NCBI RefSeq assembly: GCF_014642835.1
Contig: NZ_BMJA01000001.1
Coordinates: forward strand, 2,328,943 to 2,392,942
Source of the DNA: Dyella nitratireducens
GTDB lineage: Bacteria; Pseudomonadota; Gammaproteobacteria; Xanthomonadales; Rhodanobacteraceae
Direction: 5' to 3'
Length of the DNA: 64,000 bases
Under the pieces are notes generated by a model, which worked only from the letters and a program-made list of their open reading frames with translations, was not told the origin of the DNA and ran no database searches. The position numbers and the translations under genes were made by a program. Shown piece by piece: positions 18,900-27,662 of this stretch; the stretch's first letter is position 1; each line of letters opens with the position of its first letter.

Positions 18900-20417
18900 A
18901 TGAGTTACGGAATGAATCGGTTTAGCACCCGCACCAAGTTGATCGCTGGTGCTCTCGCATTGGTCTTGGCCGGAGTTTCGCACGCATCCGGCACGCAAGT
19001 GGGCGGCGGTGCAACGCTGCCGTCGATTGGCTATGTTGGCGCAAATGCGGCTTCGAACCTGCAAGTGTTCGGCAGCGTTACCGGCACCGGTGTCGATCCG
19101 AATTCGCTGTTCGGCGTGTATGCGCAGCAGACGGGCAACCCCGGCGTCTCCTACTGCCTCACCGGCAGCGGCGCGGGCAAGGACATCCTCGCTGCGCCGA
19201 TTACCTTGACTGTTAACGGTGTTTCGACCAGCTTCAGCGTGCAGAATGCTTGCACGAAGAACAGCGTGGGTACTGTCTCCGGCTTCGGCGCTGATGCAAC
19301 GATCAGTGGCGTGTCGGTGGGCCGCTCGGATCTGACTCAGCCGAACTTCGCGGGTGCGGATGCGCCGCTGGCTGCTTCCGATTACGCCAACTACCAGACC
19401 GGCCACGGCAGTGCCGCCTTCCCCACTCAGTTCCCAGCCGTAGCGGGTGCGGTGGCGATTGCCTTCAACGTGCTGGACACCAACGGTGTTCAAGTGACGA
19501 GTTCGGCCACGGGCCTTTCCGACTCGATGATCTGCAAGATCTTCGCCGGTGTAGTTACCAATTGGAATGATCCCACCATCGCCAGTGCTTTCACGGTATC
19601 CAGTGGCGCCGCGATGCCGAACGCAGCGATCAACGTGCAGTATCGCTCTGACGGAAGCGGCACCTCCTTCGGCTTCAGCAACCATCTGTCGGCTGTTTGC
19701 CCCTCGTTTGTCAACAGCAGCGGTCAGACCGCATTCTTCCAGGCCAGCCAGAGCTTCACCAACGTCGTTACCGGTTTTCCGTCCGCAAGCCCTGTGGTCC
19801 CGGGTGTCCTGGTTTCCATCCCCAGCAACTGGACCGGCTCCAGCGGCAATGCGTCTGTAGCCAACGCCGTCAAAAACACGGCCAGCAGCCTCGGCTACGT
19901 GGAAACGGCCAATGCCTTGGCAATTGCTCCCAACCTGAAGTTCGCCAATGTAAACAGCGCCAGCCCGATCACCAACTTCGGCACCACGCTCAATCTTCTT
20001 TCCAGCGAGGTGGTTTATAACGAAGTGATCAGCGGCACCAACAACTCGAACGGCACCCCCGCCCTCGAGGCGATCAGCAGCATCTCGGGTGTGACGCCGC
20101 CGCCCACCGGTTCGACGTGCATCGCGCTGGTCAATCCGTCGGTCTATGCCAAGACAGCCAAGGGTGGCTTCCTCCCGCTGGGCACTTATCCGATCGTGGC
20201 TATTTCGTATCTGCTCTCGCACGCCCAGGGTGTAGAAGCGTCGGATCTGACCAACACGCAGAATCTGGTCAACGCTCCGTATAACACCACCATCACGGGC
20301 AGCGTAACGACCATCGGATCAGGCACGGGTCTTGCGTTCCTGAACCCGGCCCCGAGCACCGGCGGTGGTGCTTTCAGCGTGACCGCGGCCGGCGCCTGCG
20401 TTAACAGCGGCAACTAA
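18900..20417 (+). CDS. PstS-like secreted periplasmic/extracellular binding protein 1
   Basis: 505 residues from ATG 18900 (GGGG about nine bases upstream); signal peptide ends near LAGVSHASG. It has the PstS-type phosphate-binding fold signs: VGGGATLP near the mature N-terminus, VGRSDLTQPNF, ICKIFAGVVTNWNDP and the anion-loop motif RSDGSGTSF. Longer than classical PstS (about 320-350) with inserted Ser/Thr/Asn-rich segments and six or so Cys. Its tandem paralogue follows at 20679. No pstC, pstA or pstB is present, so it may act alone outside the cell, like secreted PstS/DING proteins (inference). A strong terminator follows. Confidence 0.8.
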   Translation: MSYGMNRFSTRTKLIAGALALVLAGVSHASGTQVGGGATLPSIGYVGANAASNLQVFGSVTGTGVDPNSLFGVYAQQTGNPGVSYCLTGSGAGKDILAAPITLTVNGVSTSFSVQNACTKNSVGTVSGFGADATISGVSVGRSDLTQPNFAGADAPLAASDYANYQTGHGSAAFPTQFPAVAGAVAIAFNVLDTNGVQVTSSATGLSDSMICKIFAGVVTNWNDPTIASAFTVSSGAAMPNAAINVQYRSDGSGTSFGFSNHLSAVCPSFVNSSGQTAFFQASQSFTNVVTGFPSASPVVPGVLVSIPSNWTGSSGNASVANAVKNTASSLGYVETANALAIAPNLKFANVNSASPITNFGTTLNLLSSEVVYNEVISGTNNSNGTPALEAISSISGVTPPPTGSTCIALVNPSVYAKTAKGGFLPLGTYPIVAISYLLSHAQGVEASDLTNTQNLVNAPYNTTITGSVTTIGSGTGLAFLNPAPSTGGGAFSVTAAGACVNSGN

Positions 20418-20449
20418 GATTCGCGTTGCACATTGCAGGAAGCAAAATG

Positions 20450-20478
20450 GAGGGGATGCCTATGGCATCCCCTCTTTT
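20450..20478 (+). terminator. Rho-independent terminator after PstS-like gene 1
   Basis: Perfect 11-bp stem (20450-20460 with 20464-20474), 3-base loop, then TTTT. Confidence 0.9.
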
Positions 20479-20678
20479 CAAGTGTGAATGTAAACCCGTA
20501 ACGGATGCCGGTTGGCTTTCCCCTTCGTTTTTGTGACTAAAGAACGCGTAACGCCGCTAGCACACTGAGTCATCAAACCGACACCTTTAATGACGCCGCC
20601 ACTTCATAAGCACGTCACGCCACCGGCGTAACGGATGCCAAGCCTTCAATGGGAAGGCGAAGTACAACGAGGTGCGTC

Positions 20679-22052
20679 ATGAACGGTAACTCCATCAGGA
20701 TCGGCGCAAGCGCCAAATGGACAATGGGTGCGTTGGCGTTAGCGACAGCTTCGGTGTCGTATGCGAGCAGTAATACGCTCGTGGGCGGTGGTTCTACCTT
20801 GCCGGTGATCGCTTATGCCGGCGACAGCATAAACAACCCCGTGTACCCGGCGGGTGTGGGCTCAGTGTTCGGCGTCTTTAGCGCCCAAGCGGGAAATCCC
20901 AGCGTGTCGTACTGCAAGACGAGCGATGCCATCGCGCTGAACGTTCTTACAGGATCACCAGGTTTCAACGTGCAGGATGCTTGCCCGGCGAACGGTTTCG
21001 GTGCGGGAACCGTAGGCCGCGCTGACCTGACCCAACCGAACTATGTTGTCCTGGGCTCGCCGTTGAACGCCAGCGATTATCTTGATTACCAGAACAGCCA
21101 TCCTGCGGGTGACTACCCCGTGGAGTTCCCGGCTATCGCGGGTGCGATTGCGATCGCGTTCAACCTGACGGACAGTCTTGGCAACCAGGTGACTTCTTCG
21201 GAAGTGAATTTCACTGACGGACAAATCTGCTCGATCTTCTCCGGTCAAGTCACCAACTGGAGCGATCCCCGCCTGACTAGCGCGTTTACTCTGACCGATG
21301 GCGCCTCGATTCCGGCAAACCCGATCAACGTACAGTACCGCTCTGATGGCAACGGTACCTCTTTCAGCTTCAGCAGCCATCTGGCGACTGTCTGCGGCAC
21401 CATTAACAACGAGGTCTTTGAGACCAGCCGGGGGTTCACCAGCGTGGTCGCTAATTTCTTTCCCTTGGGTCTTCCACCCAACTGGGTTGGTTCCAGTAGC
21501 GACGCGACATTAATCCAAGGCATTGGAAGTACGTCCGGCAGCATTGGCTATGTGGAAACAGCTAACGCCTTGGCAACGATCCCCAGTCCGCAGCTTGCCG
21601 ATGTGAACGGCAAGAGCCCGCTCATCAACTTCGGGAACCCGCTTACCATCACCGCCGTTTCCTTGCTCTACAACGAGGTGATCAGCAACGTTAATAACGC
21701 GAACGGCACCGCAGCCGTTGAGACGATAGGTGCGATCCCAGGCGTCACGAATCCCCCCACCACGCAGTGCATCGCGCTAGTGAAGCCGTCACTCTATGCC
21801 AAACCGGCCGTCCCGGGCGGTATCGTACCGTCGACCAGCTATCCGATCGTAGCGATTTCATATCTGCTGGCTAACTCCGAAGGCAATACATCAACGGACC
21901 TGATGGCAATACGGGGCTTACTGACGGCTCCGTACACCTCCAGCATCACCAGTCAAGTCACCACCGTCGGACCTGGTACGGGCCTGGCGTTCCTGACTCT
22001 TGGCAGCAATGCTTTCACCACCAATCAGATCAGGGGCTGCCTAGTCAACTGA
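20679..22052 (+). CDS. PstS-like secreted binding protein 2 (tandem paralogue)
   Basis: 457 residues from ATG 20679, with GAGG nine bases upstream; signal peptide ends at about ASVSYASS. It shares the motif order of the preceding gene: VGGGSTLP, VGRADLTQPNY, ICSIFSGQVTNWSDP and RSDGNGTSF, the last being the PstS anion-binding loop. It lacks about 50 residues of insertions found in copy 1. The leader carries TTCATAAGCACGTCA at 20603, also found at 23709 in a gene-free region. Probably an ancient tandem duplication, with separate promoters because a strong terminator separates the copies. Ligand is presumed phosphate or a related oxyanion. Confidence 0.8.
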   Translation: MNGNSIRIGASAKWTMGALALATASVSYASSNTLVGGGSTLPVIAYAGDSINNPVYPAGVGSVFGVFSAQAGNPSVSYCKTSDAIALNVLTGSPGFNVQDACPANGFGAGTVGRADLTQPNYVVLGSPLNASDYLDYQNSHPAGDYPVEFPAIAGAIAIAFNLTDSLGNQVTSSEVNFTDGQICSIFSGQVTNWSDPRLTSAFTLTDGASIPANPINVQYRSDGNGTSFSFSSHLATVCGTINNEVFETSRGFTSVVANFFPLGLPPNWVGSSSDATLIQGIGSTSGSIGYVETANALATIPSPQLADVNGKSPLINFGNPLTITAVSLLYNEVISNVNNANGTAAVETIGAIPGVTNPPTTQCIALVKPSLYAKPAVPGGIVPSTSYPIVAISYLLANSEGNTSTDLMAIRGLLTAPYTSSITSQVTTVGPGTGLAFLTLGSNAFTTNQIRGCLVN

Positions 22053-22188
22053 GTCTCACCTCTCATTCCGTAGGAACCAGTAGGAAAGAGATGCAACTGC
22101 GCAAGCCGACCGTGCAGACCGCTGACGAATGACGCAGCTATCCGTCGTTGAAGCTTGATAGGCCCATATGGTTGCATTCGACACATGT

Positions 22189-22218
22189 AAAAACGGCCAT
22201 CTCCTGAGAGATGGCCGT
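22189..22218 (-). terminator. Terminator of the YVTN gene
   Basis: 11-bp perfect stem (22193-22203 with 22208-22218), loop of 4; on the minus strand it is followed by a run of T, so it serves the minus-strand gene best. It may also stop the convergent PstS-like gene 2. Confidence 0.85.
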
Positions 22219-22266
22219 CTGCTTTGCTGCTGTAGTGATTGGAGCGCGATAGATTAAATCGCTTTC

Positions 22267-23268
22267 TCACCATTCCGGCTGGGTCGCCACGGCCATCGGG
22301 CCAGTGCCTACGGCTACCGTGGCCATCACTTGGTTGGTGAATGGGTTGATCACGGAAACGCTGCTGGAATTGGAGTTGGCCACGTACACGCGACCGCAAA
22401 GGCTTTCTGCGATGCCGTTAGGTGAGATGCCTACTGGCACGGTGGCGATCACTTTGTTGTTGAGCGGATTGATCACGGAAACGGTGTTGTCGTTGAAATT
22501 GGCCGAATACACCGGATAGCCAACCGGGCTGGTCGTTACGGCGGTGGCACCGTTTCCGGCCGTAAGAGTGGCGACCACGGTGTTTTTGGACTGGTCGATC
22601 ACCGAGATATTGTTGGAACCGAAGTTGGCTACATACACAACCGCGCCAAAAGGATCGGAGGAAACGCCGAAAGGACTGTTGCCCACCGGCACCGTTGCGA
22701 TGACGGCATTGGTGGACGTGTTGATCACGGAGACGGTGTTGTCAGCCGTGTTGGCCACGTACACATAGGTGCCCTGGGGATTGATCGCTACGCTATTGGG
22801 ATTGCTGCCCACTGGTATTGTGGCGATCACAGCGTTGCTGGCCGCATCGATGACGGAAACGGTGTTGGCATTGGAGTTGGCGACATACACCTTTGTGTCG
22901 TCGGGGCTGACCACTGCGGCATCAGGGCTGCTTCCCACCGCTACCTTGGCGGTCACGGCATTGGTGGCTGCATCCATCACAGAAACATCGTTGTCGCTGA
23001 GATTGGTCACATACACTTTAGTGCCGTCGGGGCTGACCGCGACGCCGGAGGGATTGGTCCCCACGGTTACCGTGGCCGTCACGGCGTTGGTCTTCGTGTT
23101 GATCACGGAGACCGTGTTGTTGACGAAATTGACAACGTAAGCATTGTTGTTGTTGGCAGCGGCGGGGAGCGCCACCGATACCATCAGCAAGGGGAAAACA
23201 CAGCGGGCAGCGCGAGTGAACCACTTGCGTGCCGCCGGACGGGTGAAGCTCGGTTGAACAGTTGTCAT
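22267..23268 (-). CDS. Seven-repeat YVTN beta-propeller protein, exported
   Basis: 333 residues from the ATG at 23268, which has TGGAGG seven bases upstream; the longer frame to 23322 lacks this. A signal region (FTRAARCVFPLLMVSVALPAAA) precedes seven consecutive repeats of about 42 residues, each with NTVSVI...NAVIATVPVG..P.GVA..P.G..VYVAN. Seven such repeats are what one closed propeller needs. YVTN propellers act in surface layers or as redox/binding scaffolds; no catalytic residues can be assigned. Convergent with the PstS-like pair; secreted like them. The repeat is also visible at DNA level, about 126 bp per unit. Confidence 0.88.
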   Translation of the reverse strand: MTTVQPSFTRPAARKWFTRAARCVFPLLMVSVALPAAANNNNAYVVNFVNNTVSVINTKTNAVTATVTVGTNPSGVAVSPDGTKVYVTNLSDNDVSVMDAATNAVTAKVAVGSSPDAAVVSPDDTKVYVANSNANTVSVIDAASNAVIATIPVGSNPNSVAINPQGTYVYVANTADNTVSVINTSTNAVIATVPVGNSPFGVSSDPFGAVVYVANFGSNNISVIDQSKNTVVATLTAGNGATAVTTSPVGYPVYSANFNDNTVSVINPLNNKVIATVPVGISPNGIAESLCGRVYVANSNSSSVSVINPFTNQVMATVAVGTGPMAVATQPEW

Positions 23269-23649
23269 GGCATACCTCCAGCATAAGATCATGGGCGCCG
23301 TGATGCGCCCGGCATGAAACATCTCGTTGCGTTGGCACGCGAACGTGGGAGGATGCTTTTGCAGTGTCCCGGGTCGAAGGGGTTGATATCCCCTGCCACC
23401 CTGCCGTGCGTTCCGTAGGTGATGATTGAAACGCGGAGCATCCCCTTTTTGTGCGCTTACCGGCGCTCAACTTGTCCCACTTATAATCTGTGATCCCATT
23501 TCAGCACCGGTACTTGCGAACTGCGTCCTGTCGCCGCCCGGTCCTTCGAAAGCATGCGCCTGGGCTATGAAGCGCGTATGACCTAAAAAAACCGCGGTTG
23601 CCGCGATTTGTCACATTTTTGTCATTGCGATTGGCTTGGATGAATGATG

Positions 23650-23914
23650 TGTGCTTATACGGAATATAGGCATGGTCACGCGATCGACATGTTGATCGAC
23701 GCGAAGCTTTCATAAGCACGTCATTGCAAATGCCTACAACAGGCAAGTCCTGCTTCGTAGGCATGCGTCAAGCGTTGTCGTCGTGTGCGGTGGACTCATG
23801 AGGTTCGGTCGCCCCTCATGCCACTGTAGATCTACGCTTGCTCAATTAATTGAATAATGGGTTTGTTCTGCAGGAAGCAGAAAGGGAGGAGATGCAGCTC
23901 CTCCCTGTTTTTTT
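23650..23914 (+). ncRNA. Candidate structured small RNA
   Basis: No ORF fits, yet the stretch has three hairpins and ends in a textbook terminator. Hairpins: TGCCTAC 23731-23737 with GTAGGCA 23757-23763 plus an inner CAGG/CCTG; CATGAGG 23797-23803 with CCTCATG 23814-23820; terminator 23883-23914. A weak arm pair lies at 23681-23698. A possible promoter is TTGGCT 23631, 18-bp gap, TTATAC 23655. It shares TTCATAAGCACGTCA (23709) and TGCAGGAAGCA (23869) with the flanks of the PstS-like genes, so a deleted third pstS-like copy is the main alternative. Confidence 0.4.
23883..23914 (+). terminator. Orphan rho-independent terminator
   Basis: Perfect 9-bp stem (23883-23891 with 23898-23906), 6-base loop, then G and seven T. 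No plus-strand gene ends upstream of it. Confidence 0.88.
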
Positions 23915-23944
23915 GCTGAGATGGACGGCTATTTGGAAATCAGC

Positions 23945-24018
23945 CGTAGGTTGGGGTGCAAACCCCAACGTAGGCATGCCCATGCATCGCGATGTTGGGG
24001 TTTGCACCCCAACCTACG
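23945..24018. repeat. Family B inverted repeat, copy 1
   Basis: 25-bp arms beginning CGTAGGTTGGGGTGC and its complement, each arm itself containing a small palindrome (GGGGTGCAAACCCC). It ends nine bases before the isoamylase stop codon and could act as its terminator. Confidence 0.92.
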
Positions 24019-24027
24019 TATCGGACG

Positions 24028-26385
24028 TTACTTGGCAATCAGCAACAGTAGCGACTGCCCGCATTGGCCATAGGTGGCACCTGCACCACCGATCAAGGTC
24101 TCGTTACCCGGCGTCACGAAGGTATTGGGACCGTCGTTCCAGTCACAGGTATCCGTCACGCGATACCAGTTGGTGCCGGTGGGCGGTGCCGGTAGTGTGA
24201 ACGTAACGCTGCCGGACCAGCCGTTGTAGGCGATGTACATGGAATTGCTGTCGCCGAACGAAGAGCCGTTGACCGTATACGCAATCGCGTAGTTGCTGGT
24301 GTTGTTCCAGTAGCTGCTATCGGCAACGGCGCCGCTCGGTTCGTACCACACCACCTGGCTGGAGGTGTACCAGGTGGCCGGGCGCAAGGCGGGATGGGCT
24401 TTGCGGAAGGCGATGAGGCGCTGGGCGAAGTTGTAGAAGTTCGACTGGTCCGTCGTCCAGCTGTAGTTGAGCCAGTTGGCGGTGGAGTCGAGGTTGTAGG
24501 CGTTGTTGTTGCACTTCAGTGAGCGCAAGTATTCGTCGCCACCTTGCATCATGGGTGTGCCGGCCGAGAGCATCACGAAGGCCAGTCCGGTGCGTGCGGC
24601 GCGGCGTTGGTCGACGGCGGTGCCTGTGCCGGCCGACATGCCTTGGTCCCAACTGTAGTTGTTGGAGATGCCGCCGTCGGATGGGCCATACGGCCAAGCC
24701 TGGCTGTTGTTGGGACCATTGCAGGAATACACGTCGTCCAGCGTGAGTCCGTCGTGGATGTCGATGAAGTTGGTGGAGTTCCATGGCGAGCGGCCGCTGG
24801 CCTGGAACAGATTGGAGGAGCCGGAGAAGTCGTTGGCGTCCTGCGTGATGTAGATCGTCATGTTGCCCAGTTCGTTCTGCGCCTGCCGCACGCTATCGCG
24901 GAAGAGGCCATTCCATTCGGACCAGCCTTTCGGAAATCCGCCCAGCTGATACTCGTTGCTGCCGCTTGCTGCCCACGGTTCGGCATACAAGTCCAGTCCG
25001 CTGCCACCTGCTGCGGGACGTACCGTGAACTCGCTGAGAATACGGTTGATGGCAACGTTCGGATCCGACGCGTCGAAGTTGAAGCCGCCGTTGGGACAGT
25101 TCGGCGCGCCGGACTCCGCGGCGCCGTTGAGGCAAGCGTTACCCAGGATGGGGCCTTCGTCGAAGCGGAAACCGTCGACGCCCATCGTATTGCTCCAATA
25201 GGCGAGCGAATCGATGATCAGGTTCTGGGCGACGGTGTTGTAGGTGTTGTAGTTACCGCCGACACCGGTGTTGTCGTAGAAATACTGGTTGCCGGAGGTG
25301 AGTTCGTAATAGGTGGTGTTGTCCAATCCACGCCAGGAATATTCGGTCGCCGTCGTGGGATCGGTGCTGCTCCAGGTGCCACCTTCGGCGGTGTGGTTGT
25401 AGACCACGTCCATGTAAACCTTGATGCCGGCGTTATGAAATGCCTGCACCATCTGCTGGAATTCCGCCGTGGGACCACCCGCCGATTTGTTGTATGCGTA
25501 GCGGCGATCCGGCGCGAAGAAGTCTTCGGTCATGTAGCCCCAGTAGTTCTGGTTGGCATCCGAATTGGGCACTACATCGTTCGCGTCGTTCTGTGTTTCC
25601 TGCAGCGGCAGGAATTCCACCGCGGTGACACCCAGGGTGGCGAGGTAACTGGCCTTCAATCCTGCGCCGTAGTAGGTACCCTGGTATTGCGAAGCGATGC
25701 TGGAATCCTGCTTGGTAAAGCCGCGCACGTTCACTTCATAGATCACATCGTCTTTCTGTGCGCGTGTCGGCTTGGTGCCGGTACTCTGCGTGCCGGGCGC
25801 AAGCACAATGCCCTTGGGTGCATACGTGCCGCTATCGATCAGGCGGTACGCCACGCCAAAAGCGGAATCGACCGTACCGCCCGTCGCAAAGATGTCGGCG
25901 TCCTGGTTGTTTGTATTGAGCGGATCCTGGCTGATTTCCTTCGCATACGGATCGAGCAACAGCTTGTTGGGATCGAAGCGATTGCCGCTGCTGTCGACGT
26001 CGGAAACGAAGCCGGCCGATGAGCCTTTCGTCCAGCTCGAGTTATAGGGCCAGTTTGGCCCCCAGGCGCGGTAACCGTAATACACGGAACCGGTAATGCC
26101 GGCGTTCTGGATGGCCGATACCGGCACCACCACTTGCCACACGCCACCGCTTTCATTGGTCAAGGCATAGGTGGCCGATTCCTGTACACCATAGCCGGCG
26201 CTGTACAAATAAAGCACCATGCGTGTGGCTTGCGAGGAATAAACACGAAAGGTGATCTGCGTTTGCTGCGCGTTGTAACTCGCGCCAAGGCTCATGCTGT
26301 TGATCGCTGCATGGGCAGGCATGGCGGGAATTGCCGCGAGACTGGCGCATGCCAGCAAGACGGCAAGCATCTTCGGACACTTCAT
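24028..26385 (-). CDS. Secreted isoamylase (GH13 glycogen debranching enzyme)
   Basis: 785 residues; start ATG 26385 has AGGAGG seven bases upstream. Signal peptide (MKCPKMLAVLLACASLAAIPAMPAHA), N-terminal beta domain (about 28-190), GH13 barrel and C-terminal beta domain. Catalytic residues of the clan are visible: nucleophile Asp409 (GFRFDEG), acid/base Glu469 (LYAEPWA) and Asp545 (FIDIHDGLT). Length and sequence pattern match the extracellular Pseudomonas isoamylase, which hydrolyses alpha-1,6 branches of glycogen and amylopectin. It is a single gene, not part of a glycogen operon. An inverted repeat at 26609-26626 upstream may be an operator. Confidence 0.93.
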   Translation of the reverse strand: MKCPKMLAVLLACASLAAIPAMPAHAAINSMSLGASYNAQQTQITFRVYSSQATRMVLYLYSAGYGVQESATYALTNESGGVWQVVVPVSAIQNAGITGSVYYGYRAWGPNWPYNSSWTKGSSAGFVSDVDSSGNRFDPNKLLLDPYAKEISQDPLNTNNQDADIFATGGTVDSAFGVAYRLIDSGTYAPKGIVLAPGTQSTGTKPTRAQKDDVIYEVNVRGFTKQDSSIASQYQGTYYGAGLKASYLATLGVTAVEFLPLQETQNDANDVVPNSDANQNYWGYMTEDFFAPDRRYAYNKSAGGPTAEFQQMVQAFHNAGIKVYMDVVYNHTAEGGTWSSTDPTTATEYSWRGLDNTTYYELTSGNQYFYDNTGVGGNYNTYNTVAQNLIIDSLAYWSNTMGVDGFRFDEGPILGNACLNGAAESGAPNCPNGGFNFDASDPNVAINRILSEFTVRPAAGGSGLDLYAEPWAASGSNEYQLGGFPKGWSEWNGLFRDSVRQAQNELGNMTIYITQDANDFSGSSNLFQASGRSPWNSTNFIDIHDGLTLDDVYSCNGPNNSQAWPYGPSDGGISNNYSWDQGMSAGTGTAVDQRRAARTGLAFVMLSAGTPMMQGGDEYLRSLKCNNNAYNLDSTANWLNYSWTTDQSNFYNFAQRLIAFRKAHPALRPATWYTSSQVVWYEPSGAVADSSYWNNTSNYAIAYTVNGSSFGDSNSMYIAYNGWSGSVTFTLPAPPTGTNWYRVTDTCDWNDGPNTFVTPGNETLIGGAGATYGQCGQSLLLLIAK

Positions 26386-26608
26386 ACGGGTGCCTCCTGG
26401 TTGAACAGGTTTCTTTGCGTATTTCCCTGAAGTGCACGCAGGTGTCGACCCGCGTGGCCGCAGCTCGCCGTACGCCGAATCGATCTCCCCATCGATTGCG
26501 TAGGTCGCTAACGCGTTGGTTGGCTATGCGGAAAGCTGGTGCGCTGGATGTTAGGAAGCATCGCGGTGCAACAACCAGAGTATGCATACGTATTCATTGA
26601 GAATAGTT

Positions 26609-26626
26609 GTTGTGTTTTCACACAAC
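26609..26626. promoter_or_regulatory. Inverted repeat upstream of isoamylase, possible operator
   Basis: GTTGTG-N6-CACAAC in an AT-rich patch about 225 bp upstream of the isoamylase ATG. Regulator unknown. Confidence 0.4.
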
Positions 26627-26645
26627 GCATACGCGAGCGATCACA

Positions 26646-26749
26646 GTAGGTTGGGTTAGCGCAGTGTAATCCTGCGATGTCGCGCCGAATGCATTGGGTT
26701 GCGCGTGGATCAAGAGACAGGGATCAAGTCCGGACCAACCCAACTTACG
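26646..26749. repeat. Family C inverted repeat, degraded copy 1
   Basis: Starts GTAGGTTGGGTTAGCGCAG and ends CCAACCCAACTTACG; the inner parts of the arms have diverged. Confidence 0.6.
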
Positions 26750-26834
26750 AACGACATGCAAAGCGGTAAGTATCTGGTAAGTCGCCCAGCCCGAGAGTCA
26801 GGTCCCCACCCTCGACCCTCAGGACTTCCGCGAT

Positions 26835-27653
26835 ATGCGATTCCAACGCAACCGCTTGCAGTACCTTGCCTTGCTCGGTGCACTTCCGTGGCTGCCAATC
26901 GTCCATGCACAAAGCACGGCGGAAGGGACGCCGCCCAACAATGCGCAGGCCGTTCCAGGTGCCACCGGTTTTGATGGACAGGAAGGCGCTTCCTACTGGG
27001 GGCTGGGTGCAGGCATCGCCGCGCGTGGCTTGCCGTACAAAGGTTTTGGCACACGGGTTTCTCCGGTGCCTTTTGCGTTCTACGACAGCCGCTGGATCAG
27101 CTTTGTCGGCACGGCGTTGGACTTCAAGGCATGGCAAGGTGACGGGTTTACCGTTTCCTTGCGGACCAAGTTTTCGCTATTCGACGGCTATACCCATTCC
27201 GACGCCGCGATCTTTCACGGCATGGCCGACCGCAATGGTGCGCTTTGGTATGGTCCGCACGTGGGCTGGCGCTATGGCCAATTCAGCATTTCGACCGATT
27301 ACTTGTTCAGCAGCCGTGGCCAGCAGGGCTCCCTGTCGTTCGAAAGAGGTTTCGACTTTGGCCGCTGGCGCATCGCACCGCATGTCGGTTTCCAATATAT
27401 GAATCGCAAATACGTCGATTACTATTACGGTGTGCGGCCCAGCGAAGCCACGTCCACGCGTCCCGTTTACGATGGCAAATCGACGGTCAACGCGACTGCC
27501 GGCGTCAGCGCGACGTGGCGCCTGGATGCACGCCAGTCCATCCGTGGCGACGTGGGCATCACGCAATTCGGTTCAGGTATTACCGATAGTCCGCTGGTTG
27601 GGAAAAAGACGGCGCCCAGCGTCATGGTCGGCTACATTTATCGATTCAAGTGA
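26835..27653 (+). CDS. MipA/OmpV family outer-membrane protein
   Basis: 272 residues with a signal peptide ending at about PWLPIVHAQ. The mature protein is a beta-barrel of the MipA/OmpV type: GASYWGLGAGIAARGLPYKGFGTRVSPVPFAFYDSRW near the N-terminus and a C-terminal MVGYIYRFK strand ending in an aromatic-basic pair. MipA members scaffold peptidoglycan enzymes or respond to envelope stress and metals. AGGA lies about ten bases before the ATG. It is 9 bp upstream of an OmpR-type regulator and its kinase, so the three are probably one operon and the protein may be regulated by, or feed signals to, that pair. Confidence 0.85.
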   Translation: MRFQRNRLQYLALLGALPWLPIVHAQSTAEGTPPNNAQAVPGATGFDGQEGASYWGLGAGIAARGLPYKGFGTRVSPVPFAFYDSRWISFVGTALDFKAWQGDGFTVSLRTKFSLFDGYTHSDAAIFHGMADRNGALWYGPHVGWRYGQFSISTDYLFSSRGQQGSLSFERGFDFGRWRIAPHVGFQYMNRKYVDYYYGVRPSEATSTRPVYDGKSTVNATAGVSATWRLDARQSIRGDVGITQFGSGITDSPLVGKKTAPSVMVGYIYRFK

Positions 27654-27662
27654 TGTGATGGC

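Larger units (their letters stand above)
23269..24027. other. Long gene-free region
   Basis: 759 bp. From left to right: leader of the YVTN gene (to about 23480), a stretch with no supported ORF, a hairpin chain with an orphan plus-strand terminator (about 23650-23914), and family B repeat copy 1 just after the isoamylase stop. Confidence 0.7.
26386..26834. other. Divergent intergenic region, isoamylase/mipA
   Basis: 449 bp between divergent genes. It contains the inverted repeat at 26609-26626 and a degraded family C repeat at 26646-26749. No ORF is supported. Confidence 0.6.

Noticed and set aside
23501-23764. 87-codon minus-strand frame in the gene-free region
   Set aside because: No ribosome site, no homology features, and it overlaps the hairpin-rich stretch; codon usage looks random.
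24544-26022. 492-codon plus-strand open frame opposite the isoamylase
   Set aside because: The minus strand encodes catalytic residues and a signal peptide; this frame is low-complexity Val/Gly/Arg-rich sequence with no motif.
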